DNA of 64,000 nt from Roridomyces roridus (GCA_029378245.1 JARKIF010000010.1:682001-746000), one strand, 5' to 3'. Positions 31,837 to 43,051 are shown, numbered from the stretch's first letter. Made by a program: numbers and translations. The notes: generated from the letters alone by a model not told the origin.

Positions 31837-31955
31837 GCGTACCCCATGGCAGTCAATGGCTTAAAAACTCACGGGGTACGCTGTGGCTTGCGGGTCCTCT
31901 CATATTTTGCGTACCCCATGGCGAGCGAAGCGACGATTTCTGTGCTGGGGTACGC
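31837..31955. repeat. Two inverted pairs of GCGTACCCC/GGGGTACGC
   Basis: GCGTACCCC at 31837-31845 and 31909-31917 each face GGGGTACGC at 31873-31881 and 31947-31955 (spacers 27 and 29 nt). The same core lies at 27000 beyond the other side of the recombinase block. The rest of 30795-32160 shows only weak imperfect repeats (gcgcagttggcgcgtaa-like, 31350-31420) and no gene. Confidence 0.6.
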
Positions 31956-32174
31956 GGCCAAGACGGTCCGACGGCTCAGTCTCTGTCAAGGCTGGGCCGA
32001 GTTAGCTGGTATGAGGTAAAGGAAGCGAGTACGGCGACACACCTCAAAAACCTCTGAAAAACGCGGTACAGCTCACAAGACCCGGACACTGTTCGATAGT
32101 GTTCGTCGAGGGCTTTCTGGTGATACCAAAATTGGCGCGATACGACGAGAATTGAGGAAGATACATGGGGGAGG

Positions 32175-32554
32175 AGGTAGACGGAGGCACGACCAAAATG
32201 GTAGCGTTAGGCGTTGATGGCGCCTATTGATCAGGCCAGATTGCCGTGATCTTGCGACGCCTATCCATCAATGCTCGGCATCAAATGCCAAGACTCGGAT
32301 TCAGCAGTGAGTGGCGGTTAGAAAACGGGTTAGGTTCGGTTCAGTTAGGTTCGGTTAGGATAGGTTGGGTGGTTAAAGGTTAGGTTGGTTAAAGTTAGGA
32401 CCCAAGGGATGGTGTAAAAAAAAACGGGGGAGGGACTTGTGAAATTTCAGGCAGCCAGGGATGATTGCCGAGCATTGATGGATAGGCTTTGTCACGTGCA
32501 ATAGGCGTCGGACACGCCTAACGCTACCATTTTGGTATAGACTCAGGTAGACGG
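32175..32554. mobile_element. Foldback/MITE-like element with long inverted arms
   Basis: Two exact 22-bp inverted matches define the arms: accaaaatggtagcgttagg.. (32192-32213) with its complement at 32515-32536, and gcctatccatcaatgctcgg.. (32259-32280) with its complement at 32466-32487. Arms are about 89 and 71 bp. The 10-bp sequence aggtagacgg directly repeats at 32175-32184 and 32545-32554, just outside. The loop contains a degenerate ggttaggttcggtt array (32330-32400). No coding capacity. Confidence 0.75.
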
Positions 32555-34097
32555 GTGTGGCAGCTTCCGTCACACGTGTTCGGGGGCTTCTTCCGGTTCC
32601 GGCTACTTTACATGTCATCCATTTGTCACCGTACCCCAGCCGGATCTAAGGGTTGCGTTTGACCACGAAACACTGATGGAATGAAGGGAGATTGTCCCGC
32701 CGTCCGCGTGGCGTGGCGCCGGTTCGCTAGCGTCTTGACGACCAACCGGTGGAAGATTGTCCTGCTCGCTTAGCGAGTCGCTTTCGCTCTCGACCACCAT
32801 CCTTGCGTCGCCGACGGCCACATTTTCCCGCCTCTGAGTCACCATCGCCGGCGGCGACTCCCTGCTCCTTGTTCAGTCGTTCCCCGTCGTTTCTAGCCTT
32901 CATTCACGCCGTGACGCACGTGTTCTTTTCTCATCTCGACGACACGCGTCATATTCGCCTTACGCTCTTCACGGGTCGTCGTTACCCCATCTCCAGCTCT
33001 TCCTTTTCCATCCTCGCATCCTCTAGCGCCGTAGTCGCGCTCTATCGTGCTACATCACGCCCTTTCGCCGATACCGCGTTTTCTCGTTACGACACGATCC
33101 GTATACGCTTTCTGCTCGCAATCAGTGCTCTGTCGGCGCCACAGGCGCCTCGTTCGACGTTTCCTTTCCTTCCAACCGCTCTCTCCCGTTCACAGCGCTC
33201 CGTTTGGGGGGGGGCACCACCGCCATCACATTTGCCGGCCGCGCTTCGCTGTGTCGGGCTGCTCCGTTTGGGGTGTCCGGCTGCCTTAAACCCCTGTTAT
33301 TCTCAGACGATTACGATTTCTTCCAGTCCTGAGCAGTCAGGACATTCCAGGACATTCCACTGCTTTCAACTTCACCTGAAATAACCTTTTCCACATGCAT
33401 ATTCCTCGGCCATCTCAATTTCGGTCATCATCTTTGGAAATCGGGCTGAATTCGCAGGCGCTGTCTCGTTCACGACAAGGGCGAGGCGCCAATGTGATGC
33501 GCGGAGATCAAGCAATCCTGATCGTCGCCCTCAATGATGAGTAGCCACAGCCCATGCATACTAATTGATACTTGAGATTCCGGAGATTTTTTTTTTCCAT
33601 CTTCGATGTGTGAGTTCTGGTAGAGGTTAATGCCCTTCAAACGAATATTTGAATCGTGGAACCGACGGCGGTTGCAAGCCATAAAGCCATAAATAAAGCT
33701 GTTGGGTTTTTTGAAGTAGCCATCCGTGTCTAGCAGCGGCATCGCACTCAGTGTCAGTCAGTCTAGGTCCGCAGCAGGTCCCAGAAGCAGCAGAAGAACC
33801 AAAATAGATAGAAGACGGAGTTTCTTTTTTGCATAAGTTGTACATAGACATACATATCCTTGAGTTGTAGTAAATGAATATTGCCATAAAATACGACCCG
33901 TCCGTCCAAGAGCAAGTCTGTATAACAGACCATTCGCACTGAGGCGCTCCCCACCGGCTGGTCGACTCGGACCCCAAAGGGTCGGCGCGCCGCGCGGCGG
34001 ACCTCCCGCGCATGCTGCGCTCGCAGTAACAAAGCATCCCAAACCAGGCTTTAAGCCACAATCACGTCTGGCAAGCCTGCATCCCCCGCATAGTCCC
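32555..34097. other. No intact gene; repeat debris and Clp1-like 3' flank
   Basis: 32667-32738 repeats 24258-24325 in diverged form. From about 33785 to 34097 the sequence matches the 3' flank of the other Clp1-like copies (cataaaatacgacccgtccg and gcatcccaaaccaggctt blocks), showing that about 300 bp downstream was duplicated with the gene. A short minus open stretch at 33470-33742 (MPLLDTDGYFKKPNSF) could not be assigned. Confidence 0.5.
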
Positions 34098-34990
34098 CTA
34101 CCAAGACGTCTGAATAGCATCATACAACAGCCCATCCACGACGCCGAGAGCACACGCATTACTCCACAGACCGTACACCATCCGAGCGTGCTGCGCCAGC
34201 CGCAGAAGATCAGATTTGCACGGGGGCGCAAGCGAAGCAAGGAGGGCAGGGGCGTTTCGTGTGTAGAGATATGCGTGGAGGAGTGGGAACGTCTCGAGGG
34301 ATGGGAGACATAGGGGTACGACGGGGATGGTCTTTGCCTTTTCACCGGATTTGGAAGGCCGGGAGGCAGGCAGCTCGGGAAGACGCGTGCAGTGCAGACG
34401 GAAGAGGAGGTCATGTGCGGGGAAGAGGGCCACACGGCGCTTTTGGGTGACTGCCGAGGCGCTGTGGACGGCGAAGATGTGGGTTGGGCAGTCGGCGACG
34501 ACGACGTCATTCAAGAGAACTTGGAGTTCATTTAACAAGCCGTCGTTGGGAAGGGAGATATTCACAGCTTGTGTAGCAGCGCGCATACTAGAAAGAAAAA
34601 ATATTAGTTTGGGTTCTTGGAGGTAAATGGAAGGAACGTGCGAGCTCCGACAGAGGTTGTCTCGGACATACTGGGCAGGAACGCCTGCGAGGTCGGGGTA
34701 CACATTGGCAAGCGCGTTTACTTCCACCTTGTCGATGGCTGGTCTCGCGTCCACGACATGGGAGTGATCAGTGAGGTTACGACTACAGCGCGGGTTGGGA
34801 GTGGTGAGGATGTTATGCGGGTGTTGTTATGCAAGATAGTGGTGGGCTCGTCTGTGCTCCTCTTCCAACTTGCGAGGCGGAGAGTGAGGGGTCCGAGAAC
34901 GGATGATGGCGTAAGACGCCAAGCCGACACGGCGCGACGGCCCGGACATGACCGGCACAGTACTCGCACAAGACCTCCAAGGAGCAACAG
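34098..34990 (-). pseudogene. Clp1-like copy 1, altered ends
   Basis: The core is clearly Clp1-like: RPAIDKVEVNALANVYPDLA, NISLPNDGLLNELQVLLNDV, RRVALFPAHDLLFRLHCTRL, VPLCLPSLETFPLLHAYLYT and GLWSNACALGVVDGLLYDAI. Compared with the intact copies at 37687 and 55539, the 5' ~100 codons have diverged beyond recognition and lack a good start. The intron donor after RSS is GC instead of GT, and a stop at 34098 removes about 11 C-terminal residues. Probably non-functional, though a shorter protein from Met 34754 is formally open. Confidence 0.65.
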
Positions 34991-35632
34991 GCCCACAAAA
35001 ATATTTTCTTTCTTTCTCTTCTCTTTCCTATGATTCTATGACCCATGCTAGCTTTTATATTACCCGGCCCTCCCTACCTTGTCTACCCGAGCACCACCGA
35101 ACGCACCCCACGCAGACCCAGGACGCAGAGTGGATACTTTGAACGGAACGATAATTTAGACGACGAGCCTCGACGGACTACATATTTATTTTGCGTACTC
35201 TACCCTACGCCGGCTTCTTAGCTACTTAGTATAGCTTGCGCCGTTAACCGATTCCATCATCATCCTCTTCCAACTTGCTTCCAACCGTTGTAGTCCCCGT
35301 GCGAGTGAGTCGACTCCTCGGAGGTGTCATCTCTGCAGCCTGAGTTTTTCTACGGAGGCAGTAACGTGAGCATCCGCCATGAGACGTGAGCGGAGGCTGG
35401 CGTGAACGGACTCGGAGTTGAGCAAGATGACTATGCGCGGGCCTTAATGGGTATGGGAATCAAATGGGAATAGTGGTTGTTTGGCAAAGCGTGTCTACTT
35501 GACCTCTTGATTTCCCATCATACGCTCTTCTCCCTTTATCTCCTCAATTGACTTTTTCATTATCCAGACCACACGATTCACGTCTCTGATTCTTTGGGGA
35601 AAACTACTTGACTTGTTCTTGTCGACCTTCAC

Positions 35633-36308
35633 CTACACTTGTTCAACTTCCTCCCGCGTCCATGTCCTCATTCGCATTCCTGCTTCTGGAGTACTTTAAT
35701 CGACGAGGACCTCTCTTGAATTCAAGCCACATACCATTAACAAACGTCCGGTCAAGGGTCGCCTTCCTGGTGTTGATATCTTCCTTGTACTTGTCTCGAC
35801 GCGCCGACTCGAGCGCAATCTAGGACGTACCGTTGGCTGGGAAATTGTATAATGCAGTGGCTTACCAGGATGGACGACTGCAAGTCTTGCGCCTCGCCCC
35901 GACAGCGTTTGACCGACCGCGCAAGACCTCGGCGGTACTTGTAATATTCCTTCCGTGATATATGTTCCCCGTCGATCGTCTTGGTGCGCAAGCTCGACAC
36001 CGCATACTTGATTCTACGACCGTCAGTAAAGAATTTTACGTCGAGACTGAGACATACTCGACCAACTTCAGGCCAGTGGTGTGTATGAACCATGGATTGG
36101 TGCTGCATTCCTTGGTGGCCATGTCGAAGATCTCCTCGATATTCTGGACGACTTTATTGAGCGCGTCGATCTGGCGTTTGGGGGAAGTACGATGGAGCAG
36201 GTGTCCAACGAGGGAGAGGGCCGCGATGGCAAGCGCTGCGTTGCGCAAGACATCGTTTGGGATGGAAGGTATGAGGGCAGCCGACAAGAGAGGTAGAAGT
36301 GTTTCCAT
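35633..36308 (-). CDS. Family X copy C
   Basis: Exon 1 starts METLLPLLSAALIPSIPNDV and includes ALNKVVQNIEEIFDMATKEC. Exon 2 contains IKYAVSSLRTKTIDGEHISR, and the last exon ends WTREEVEQV. Splice signals are intact. Its 3' flank (35484-35515) carries a few bases matching the first coding exon region of the RD/RE protein near 22585, and a 34-bp near-perfect palindrome lies directly upstream. Confidence 0.7.
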
Positions 36309-36314
36309 TGTCCC

Positions 36315-36388
36315 TTGACCAGCCCAAGAGCGTTCACTTTTATACCAGTACGACCTGGTATAAAAGTGAACGCTCTTGGGGTGGTCAA
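36315..36388. repeat. 34-bp inverted repeat at the family X copy C promoter
   Basis: The promoter segment 36315-36348 (ttgaccagcccaagagcgtt.. to tataccag) is repeated in inverse at 36355-36388 with one mismatch and a 6-nt spacer (tacgac). The TATA-like tataaaagtg box is thus present in both directions. Confidence 0.9.
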
Positions 36389-36540
36389 CAAGCGAGATCT
36401 CAGATCCATTTCTTTTGTTCAGCTTACCGGATTTAGCGTATTGAAACCAAAGGTTCGGTACGGACCTTCTTACGAGAATCTCGCTGAATGACTCACCGTG
36501 CCAGAACACCCGTGCTATAGGTTTGATCGGGGACCCGCGG

Positions 36541-37290
36541 AATCGATGGCGGAATGATGGCGGAAATCCTTGCACTGAAATCCATTCACAGCAATCCTGA
36601 TTACTCCTGCGTGTGTTTCTGTACAAGGAATTTACCCTCCCTACCTTCTCATCTTGAGTCTGTGTAGAATTCTGTGCACAATAATTGCTGCACAAGATTA
36701 TGTTCACCAAATTCTGGTCAACTGCTCAGTGATTTCCGTTCACAGATTTCAATCAGTATAAGGTTCTTGGTCCAGCAGAACCTATGCGAGGAATGCCGTG
36801 CACTGAAACCCATACAAGGAATTCAGTGCACAGAATTCCTTCCGGAAGTTCAGGGTGAAACAAAAATCACCACGGGGCGAACCCGGCACGAAAAAATGAC
36901 GCGAGACAGGATTGAACTGAGGGAGCTTGGAAAGAGAGAGAAAATAGATGGGGAAAAGATAACCACTACACTAACGAGCAATCAACAAACCTGCTGAACT
37001 AGCTAAACTAGATCAACCAAGCTCAAACCACGCACCCAAGTATGCAACAAAACCAGTGTACGGAGGTAACTTAAGCAATTCCATTCACTGAACTCGGTGC
37101 ATGGAAATCGGTTCAGTAAAAAGGCGCCAAGGAAGACAGGAATGTTCAGGAGAATACATGCACCAAAATCATTGGACAGATTTCCGTGCACGGAGAATCA
37201 AGGGAGAGCTTCGTGTATGGAACTGCTTGAAATAATTTTCTTCTACGCCATTCTCAAATTCAGTGCACTGAAATCCGTGAACCCACCATC
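36541..37290. repeat. Cluster of degenerate GTGCACTGAAATCC motifs
   Basis: At least eight variants of ttccgtgcactgaaatcc occur in both orientations (near 36574, 36671, 36737, 36796, 36820, 37091, 37185 and 37260). One, aaggaattcagtgcacagaa.. at 36815, is almost palindromic. There is also ccgccatcattt repetition at 37283-37332. No gene was found from 36389 to 37400. Probably decayed mobile DNA. Confidence 0.5.
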
Positions 37291-37686
37291 AAATTCCGCC
37301 ATCATTTGTCCGCCATCATTTTCCGCCATCATACCAATAGCACCAACGCTCTCTCAGTACCTACTGAACACGCGTGTTCAGTAGCGGCATGATGTTGAGG
37401 GAGTAGAACATATTCACGACCGGAATGGATAGAAGATAGAGGTTTCTCTGCATAGTACATAGACAATAGACATACATGACCTTGAGTTGGAGTGAAATAA
37501 ATATCATAAAATACGACCCGTCCTTCCAAGGGTAAGCCTGTATAACCGACCCTTCGCACTGAGGGGCGCGGGCCCAGGGCTGCTGGGCGACTCGGTAGGA
37601 CGTAGTGCCCAAAGGGCTGCGGCAGACCTCCCGCCCATGCTGCACTCGCAGCAACAAAGCATCCCAAACCAGGCTTTAAACCACGA

Positions 37687-38537
37687 TCATGTCTGGCAAG
37701 CCTGCATCCCCCGCATAGTCGCTTCCCAAGACGCCTCAATGGCATCATACAACAGCCCATCCACGACGCCGAGCGCGCACGCATTACTCCACAGACCATA
37801 CACCTTCTGGGCGTGCTGGGCAAGCCGCAGAAGATCAGCCTCGCACGGGGGCGCGAGTGAAGCAAGGAGGGCAGGAGCGTTTTGTGTGTAGAGGTATGCG
37901 TGGAGGAGTGGGAACGTCTCGAGGGATGGGAGACATAGGGGTACGACGGGGATGGTCTTTGCCTTTTCACCGGATTTGGAAGGCCGGGAGGCAGGCAGCT
38001 CGGGAAGGCGCGTGCAGTGCAGACGGAAGAGTAGGTCATGTGCAGGGAAGAGGGCCACGCGGCGCTTTTGGGTGACTGCCGAGGCGCTGTGGACGGCGAA
38101 GATGTGGGTTGGGCAGTCGGCGGCGACGACGTCGTTCAAAAGAACTTGGAGTTCCTTTGGCAGACCGTCGTTGGGAAGGGAGATATTGACACCCTGTGTG
38201 GCAGCACGCATACTAGAAAGAAGATTAGTTTCGGTTCTTGGAGGTAGATGGAAGGGACGTACGAGCTACGACAGAGGTTGTCTCGGACATACTGGGCAGG
38301 AACGCCTGCGAGGTCGGTGTACACATTGGCAAGCGCGTTTACGTCCACCTCGTCGATGGCTGGTCTTGCGAGCGTACGGGGGAAAGTCATTGTCGCGGTG
38401 GTGCACGCAATACCATTGTGTTTAGGAGCAAGAGGAGTGCGCTTTGCAGCGACGACTTTGGCACGTGCAGCAGCACATTGCTTGGAGATCTTTTGGAGAC
38501 GCGAGGAGCGGCAAGGGGATGCGACGATGGAAGGCAT
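37687..38537 (-). CDS. clp1-like: Clp1-like protein copy 2
   Basis: Exon 1 starts MPSIVASPCRSSRLQKISKQ, followed by MTFPRTLARPAIDEVDVNAL; a 50-nt intron (gtacgtccc..tttctag) follows RSS; exon 2 contains NISLPNDGLPKELQVLLNDV, RRVALFPAHDLLFRLHCTRL, TIPVVPLCLPSLETFPLLHA and ends MRGMQACQT. It is nearly identical to copy 4 at 55539. The sequence resembles Clp1 of Coprinopsis (clamp-connectionless 1), a regulator acting below the A mating-type genes in dikaryon and clamp-cell formation; the assignment is from remembered family features (TFPRxLARP, VPLCxPS..FPxL..YLYT). No lesion seen. Confidence 0.75.
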
Positions 38538-38730
38538 TGCTGGAGGATATGCTGGGTGGGTTTGTTGGCTTTCTGGACATTTTCGCTCTTTATATACCTT
38601 GGACGTAAGAAAAGAACAAGTGAAGTCAATCCCCAGAATTGCTACCCCGACAGATTGCCTTTTTCGGCAGATGTTTCACTGATTGATTGTTGTTGGCTGT
38701 TTGGAACTACATTACTGCAAATGGCAAGTT

Positions 38731-40994
38731 CTACTTCCAAAACGCCTTAATCGTATCCGACGCTCTCTCAGCGACCATATAAGTTGCAGTCATGGTGAAT
38801 CCACACGGCACATACGGCTGCATCTGAATGAATGTCTTTGTATCAAATCGAACACTCACCAGAACCGACGCATCGACGATCCGCAAGTGTCGAGTACTCT
38901 TGACACGAAAATCCGGGTCCACAACTGGAATAAAATCAACCAAACGCCATGCAGGTATCAAGAGGAGTCTGACCTCCCCAGCTAGCTCCCTTTGGCGAAA
39001 AACTCGTCGTCCCCACCACATGGTAGTTCAGTGCCGCATTGGCGTGGATGTACGTTTCAATCTCCTCATCCGTGGCGCTCATGGAGAGGTTGCTGACCGG
39101 CTGCAAAATATATCCCTCCCATGCCTCGGCTTGAATAAATTGATGTGTCATTTTGACCGCTTCACGCAGGGCAAAGACGTCGAATTCCGTGTTCAAAGAC
39201 GCGACGTCGATGAGTGGGTCGTCAAAGGGATCGAGAGATTTGAGCAGTACGCTTCCTCCTGCAAAAAATTGAGGTTGAATTTGGGAAGGATGATAAACCT
39301 ACTGGAAGTCGGCGTCAAAAGGGTAGCAGGCAAACTCAAATAATTGCCCTCCGCCGTGAGGCTAATATCACCATTCTGCGTCGTTCCCTGAAGGTGAACA
39401 GATCGCGGTCCAGCAGCCGGGTCCGTATTATTCTCAAATATCGGAGAATCCTCTGGCAGCCGCGTAAAGATATTATGGCTGGTACAACTGATTCCCAGAG
39501 GCCCAGTCCCATTCCTCTTGATCCATTCCGCCAAAAGGCCCTCCCGGAACGGCTCGTTTCTGGTGATCTCGTCGAATGTTTGCGTCGAGTTTACGGAATA
39601 AATGAGGTTGACTGCGAGGTGCACCGAGAGATTCTTTCCGACGTCTGGAATCGACACGCGTGGTTTGATGCCCATAGAAGAGAGGTATTGCGGGTCTCCG
39701 AATCCGCTGTTCATGAGAAGCTTTGGCGTTTCGATGGACCCGGCTGAGAGGATGACCTCCTTGGTTGCAGTGACGGTATTCCTGGGTCCTATCCAAAAAT
39801 TAGCCTTCCTCTTTTCTACGACTTTCAACCCACCCTCTCTACTACTCGCAAACTCAACCGTCTGAAAAGCAGTTGGGCTGGTCTGAATCAACCTAGTCGC
39901 CTGTGCATTTATCAACACATGCAGATTCGGTCGTCCAATGAACTCTGGTCCGAGATATGAGGTGAGCGAGCTGCTCCGTTTCCCATGTTTGATGGTACTC
40001 TGTACCCATGCTTCCAGAGATCAGCGAGAGTTTGCTGCAGACGGTTGGAACTCACAAACACCAAACGGCGATCCCGAATTGGCGTCTTCATTGTAAGGGA
40101 ATTCTTCAGAAAGCTCCGTTATCACGCCCGCGACTCGATTGTCTATATCAGGCGGAGACGGGTATCCTGCCAAGCTCACGCTGTTGATCCCTGAAAGTCG
40201 TGAATCCTTTTTTTTCTCCACAGCGGTGAATAAGTAATACTGTGAAATCCATGAAATATCGGGTCGAACATCCCGTTTTGGTTGTGATCATCTGTTGGAG
40301 GCGTCCATCGTTCGTTCTTGCGAAAGTACGGTTGCATTGCATCCCATCTATTCAAGTGAGCGCTGAGAAATTGCGGGAAATAAAGACATTACCCCCAGCC
40401 AGGATCTCCACTAACAGCGGCATACCTATCATAGTCATCCTTTGAGCCTCTGCAGACTTCAGTCTCAATTTGCGGACATCAAACAAGACATACCGCACGT
40501 ATCCCATTCCATCTGAAGCATTTGGAATACATTCAAAGAATTATGGAGGACGACCCACTAATAGACGTCGAGCCACCCAAAATGCGGCCCCGCGGCCACG
40601 TCAAAACTCGATTATTCAACCCCGCAGATGTGACGGTATAATTCCAGTCCAGCGGTCCGGGACCCCGGAGGAAGACATTGAAGAACGGGACCGTGTAGTT
40701 GAGCAGGCCTTCGGGTCTTGCGCAAGGATAAACGGGAATCAGTATAGAATAAACAACATACGAAGGTCCAGCTTCCAGAAGGACGTGAAAGTTGGGGTTC
40801 TCCTGGCGACTACGGCTCCTCCTGCACCTCCTGCGACGCCGTGTTCTGAATCCAAGTCGAACTTGCGGATGCAGAACCGTTCACTGACCGGAAATGACAA
40901 CGAAATCAAAGTGCTGTTGCGGTAAATCTGCGAAAGAGTCGTAGATGGCGGCCCAGCACAGGGGGAGGAATGCGAAAATGAGAGAGAGACGCAT
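38731..40994 (-). pseudogene. GMC oxidoreductase copy (aryl-alcohol-oxidase type), N-terminal frameshift
   Basis: Reads like the intact gene at 53062-55345 in nearly every exon: MRLSLIFAFLPLCWAAIYDS, SAGSIETPKLLMNSGFGDPQ, NGTGPLGISCTSHNIFTRLP, GVVDPDFRVK. In exon 2 (about 40805-40873) a net 13 nt are missing compared with the intact copy, so the frame is lost just after the FAD-binding glycine motif. That motif is also changed (VISGGAGGAVVA, one Gly to Ser). SGIGD has become SGFGD. Intron positions are otherwise preserved. The copy is recent and probably inactive. Confidence 0.75.
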
Positions 40995-41068
40995 GCTTGT
41001 CCGTGCTGGACTTTGAAGAATATACTCTTCGCCACCAACGGGTCTTGGGGCACAGTGGCAGCTTCCAT

Positions 41069-41262
41069 TCAGGATCCAACGGCGTAAGCTAGAAAAAGAA
41101 GGTGCAAGAGGTGGTAGTACGGATGCAAGTCAATTGAGAAGAGAGGGAACAGGTTCTTGCCGACGTCTCTGCTGTGCGAAGGGCCCAGAGCGAATATGCG
41201 GCTCCAGATCTCATTGGGAAGTTGAGAGAGCAACATCCGGCAACGGATCAAAATGTTGCAGG
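41069..41262 (-). pseudogene. F-box gene 5' relic
   Basis: Encodes MLLSQLPNEIWSRIFALGPS followed by SRDVGKNLFPLFSI, then stops; this matches the N-terminal F-box of the full gene at 58205 (MLLSQLPNEIWEYIFALVPS). Only about 190 bp remain. It lies directly upstream of the GMC copy promoter and downstream of family X copy D. Confidence 0.75.
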
Positions 41263-41411
41263 TGGTTGTTTGAAGATGTTTGGCACGCATTTAACACGTG
41301 TCTTCTTTCTCTCCTCGTAATTGACTCTTTCATTTTCAATGTCCGAACTACACGATTCACGTCTCTGATACTTTGGGGAAAACTGCTTGACTTGTTCTTG
41401 TGGACCTTCAC

Positions 41412-42089
41412 CTATACCTGTTCAACTTCGTCCCGCGCCATGATGAACCTCATTCGCATTCCTGCTTCTGGCGCACTTCAATCAACGACGACGTTCCTTC
41501 AATTAATTCACATACCATCTACAAACATCCGGTTCAGGGTGATCTTCCTGGAGTTGATATCTTCCTTGTACTTGTCTCGACGGGCGCACTCGAGCGCGAT
41601 CTAGGACGTATCGCTGGCTAGGAAATTGTATAATGCAATTGCTTACCAGGATGCACGACTGCAAGTCTTGCACCTCGCCCCGACAGTGTTTGACTGACCG
41701 CGCAAGTCCTCGGCGGTACTTGTAGTATTTCTTCCAGGTTACATGCTCCCCGTCGATGGTCGTGGTGCGCAGGCTCGACACCGCATACTTGATTCTAGGA
41801 CCGTCAATCAAGATTTTACGGTCGAGACTGAGACGTACTGCACCAACTTCAGGCCAGTGGTGTGTATGAACCGTGGATCGGTGGTGCATTCCTTGGTGGT
41901 CATGTCGAAGATCTCCTCGAAATTCTGGACGACTTTATCGAGCGCGTCGATCTGGTGCTTGGGGGAAGTACGATGGAGCAGCTGCCCAACGAGAGAGAGG
42001 ACCGCGATGGCAAGCGCTGTATTGCGCAAGACATCGTTCGGGATGGAAGGTATGAGCGCAGCAGACAGGAGAGGTAGAAGTGTTTCCAT
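41412..42089 (-). CDS. Family X copy D
   Basis: Exon 1 starts METLLPLLSAALIPSIPNDV and includes HQIDALDKVVQNFEEIFDMT; exon 2 IKYAVSSLRTTTIDGEHVTW; exon 3 YKEDINSRKITLNRMFVDG; the last exon ends MARDEVEQV. Splice sites are conserved and no stop was seen. Closest to copy E at 57269 (shared GMRMRFIMARDEVEQV tail). Confidence 0.7.
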
Positions 42090-42440
42090 TGCCCTTGACC
42101 AGCCCACGAGCACTCACTTTTATACCTTTATACCAGGTGGTAGTAACATTAGCCCGGAATCAAAAACACACGGGAACCACCACAATCTAGGCACAACGGT
42201 AATCGTAATATTTTTGTTCATGAGATCAATCTGCTGTTGAGATCTGCCAAGGTGGGCCGCCAGCCGCCGGTTTCCTTACGGACTACTACCAAGGGCATGC
42301 AACTCGTCTTGTTCTGAAATTTATTGACCGCGATATCTCAGAAGGCGTTTCCTACCCAGTGCATCCAACTCACAAGTTTGGTACCTAAGCCCTACGCCGA
42401 GACGTCCAGCGGGAGCAGTGGGGAAGCCCAAGAAGGACCA

Positions 42441-42610
42441 AAATGGATCGCCGGAGCCTCCGAGTCCTCGATTCCTATGTACGCAAATGGACCCGCGCTG
42501 GGAAACAGCGCATTGGGAAGGTATAAGAATGGATCCACTTCGATCTCCTCGATGCCATGTACGCAAATGGACCCCCGCCGGGAAGGCAAGAGAAGGCTGT
42601 TACCCCAGTC
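42441..42610 (+). repeat. Two-unit tandem repeat, ~80-bp period
   Basis: atgtacgcaaatggaccc occurs at 42477-42494 and 42557-42574, within longer similar units beginning aatggatc(g/c) and containing tcctcgat. No gene was recognised from 42090 to about 42740; from there to 43051 lies the duplicated Clp1-like 3' flank. Confidence 0.6.
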
Positions 42611-43051
42611 GGTACGCATCACGTCGATCTGCGTCCGCCTTCCCGATGGATTTACGACCGGCGCGTTACCTCCGACAGAATGGCAGTGATTCAGAATGCT
42701 GTTAATATTGACAGTTGATCCGTCGGGGAATCTAACAAGTTGGAGTACTTATCATTGTCGCGACGTTTGCTGAGGTCCACAATTGGTTCTGGGCAGCCAA
42801 TTCGCAGACCAAAGAGACCAGAATGGACGAAAATGGAATTTCCTCGCATAAATTGTACATAGACATACACATTCGTGACTTGTTGGATAAATAACAGAAA
42901 ATACGACGCGTCCAAGCATCAAACCACTGAGGCACTCTGGGCCCAACGGCTGCTGGTGGACTCGGACCCTGGAAGTTTGGCGCGCCGCGCGGCGGACTCC
43001 CGCACATGCTGCGCTCGCAGCAACAAAGCTTCAAAACCAGGCTAACCACAA

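Larger units (their letters stand above)
27000..31885. mobile_element. Candidate Crypton-type element (tyrosine recombinase + partner gene)
   Basis: The block contains an intact eukaryotic tyrosine recombinase gene (29198-30794, minus) and a tail-to-tail SAP-like partner gene (27385-29169, plus) with only 28 bp between stop codons. The limits given are the two copies of ggggtacgctgtg at 27000-27012 and 31873-31885, a 13-bp direct repeat that could be target or recombination-site duplication. Cryptons lack terminal inverted repeats, so the ends cannot be proved from one sequence. The boundary is tentative; the content is secure. Confidence 0.55.
37400..41070 (-). repeat. Large duplicated segment, inverted copy of 52980-56700
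   Basis: This segment carries, on the minus strand, GMC oxidoreductase then Clp1-like, in the same order and with the same 193-bp spacer as the plus-strand genes at 53062-56393. Homology includes promoter (tatatatttcaaag-like) and about 300 bp of 3' flank. This is a segmental inverted duplication, with the copies about 12-19 kb apart. Confidence 0.9.

Noticed and set aside
32330..32400. ggttaggttcggttaggat array considered as an interstitial telomere
   Set aside because: The units are not regular TTAGGG; they are degenerate and lie in the loop of a foldback element.
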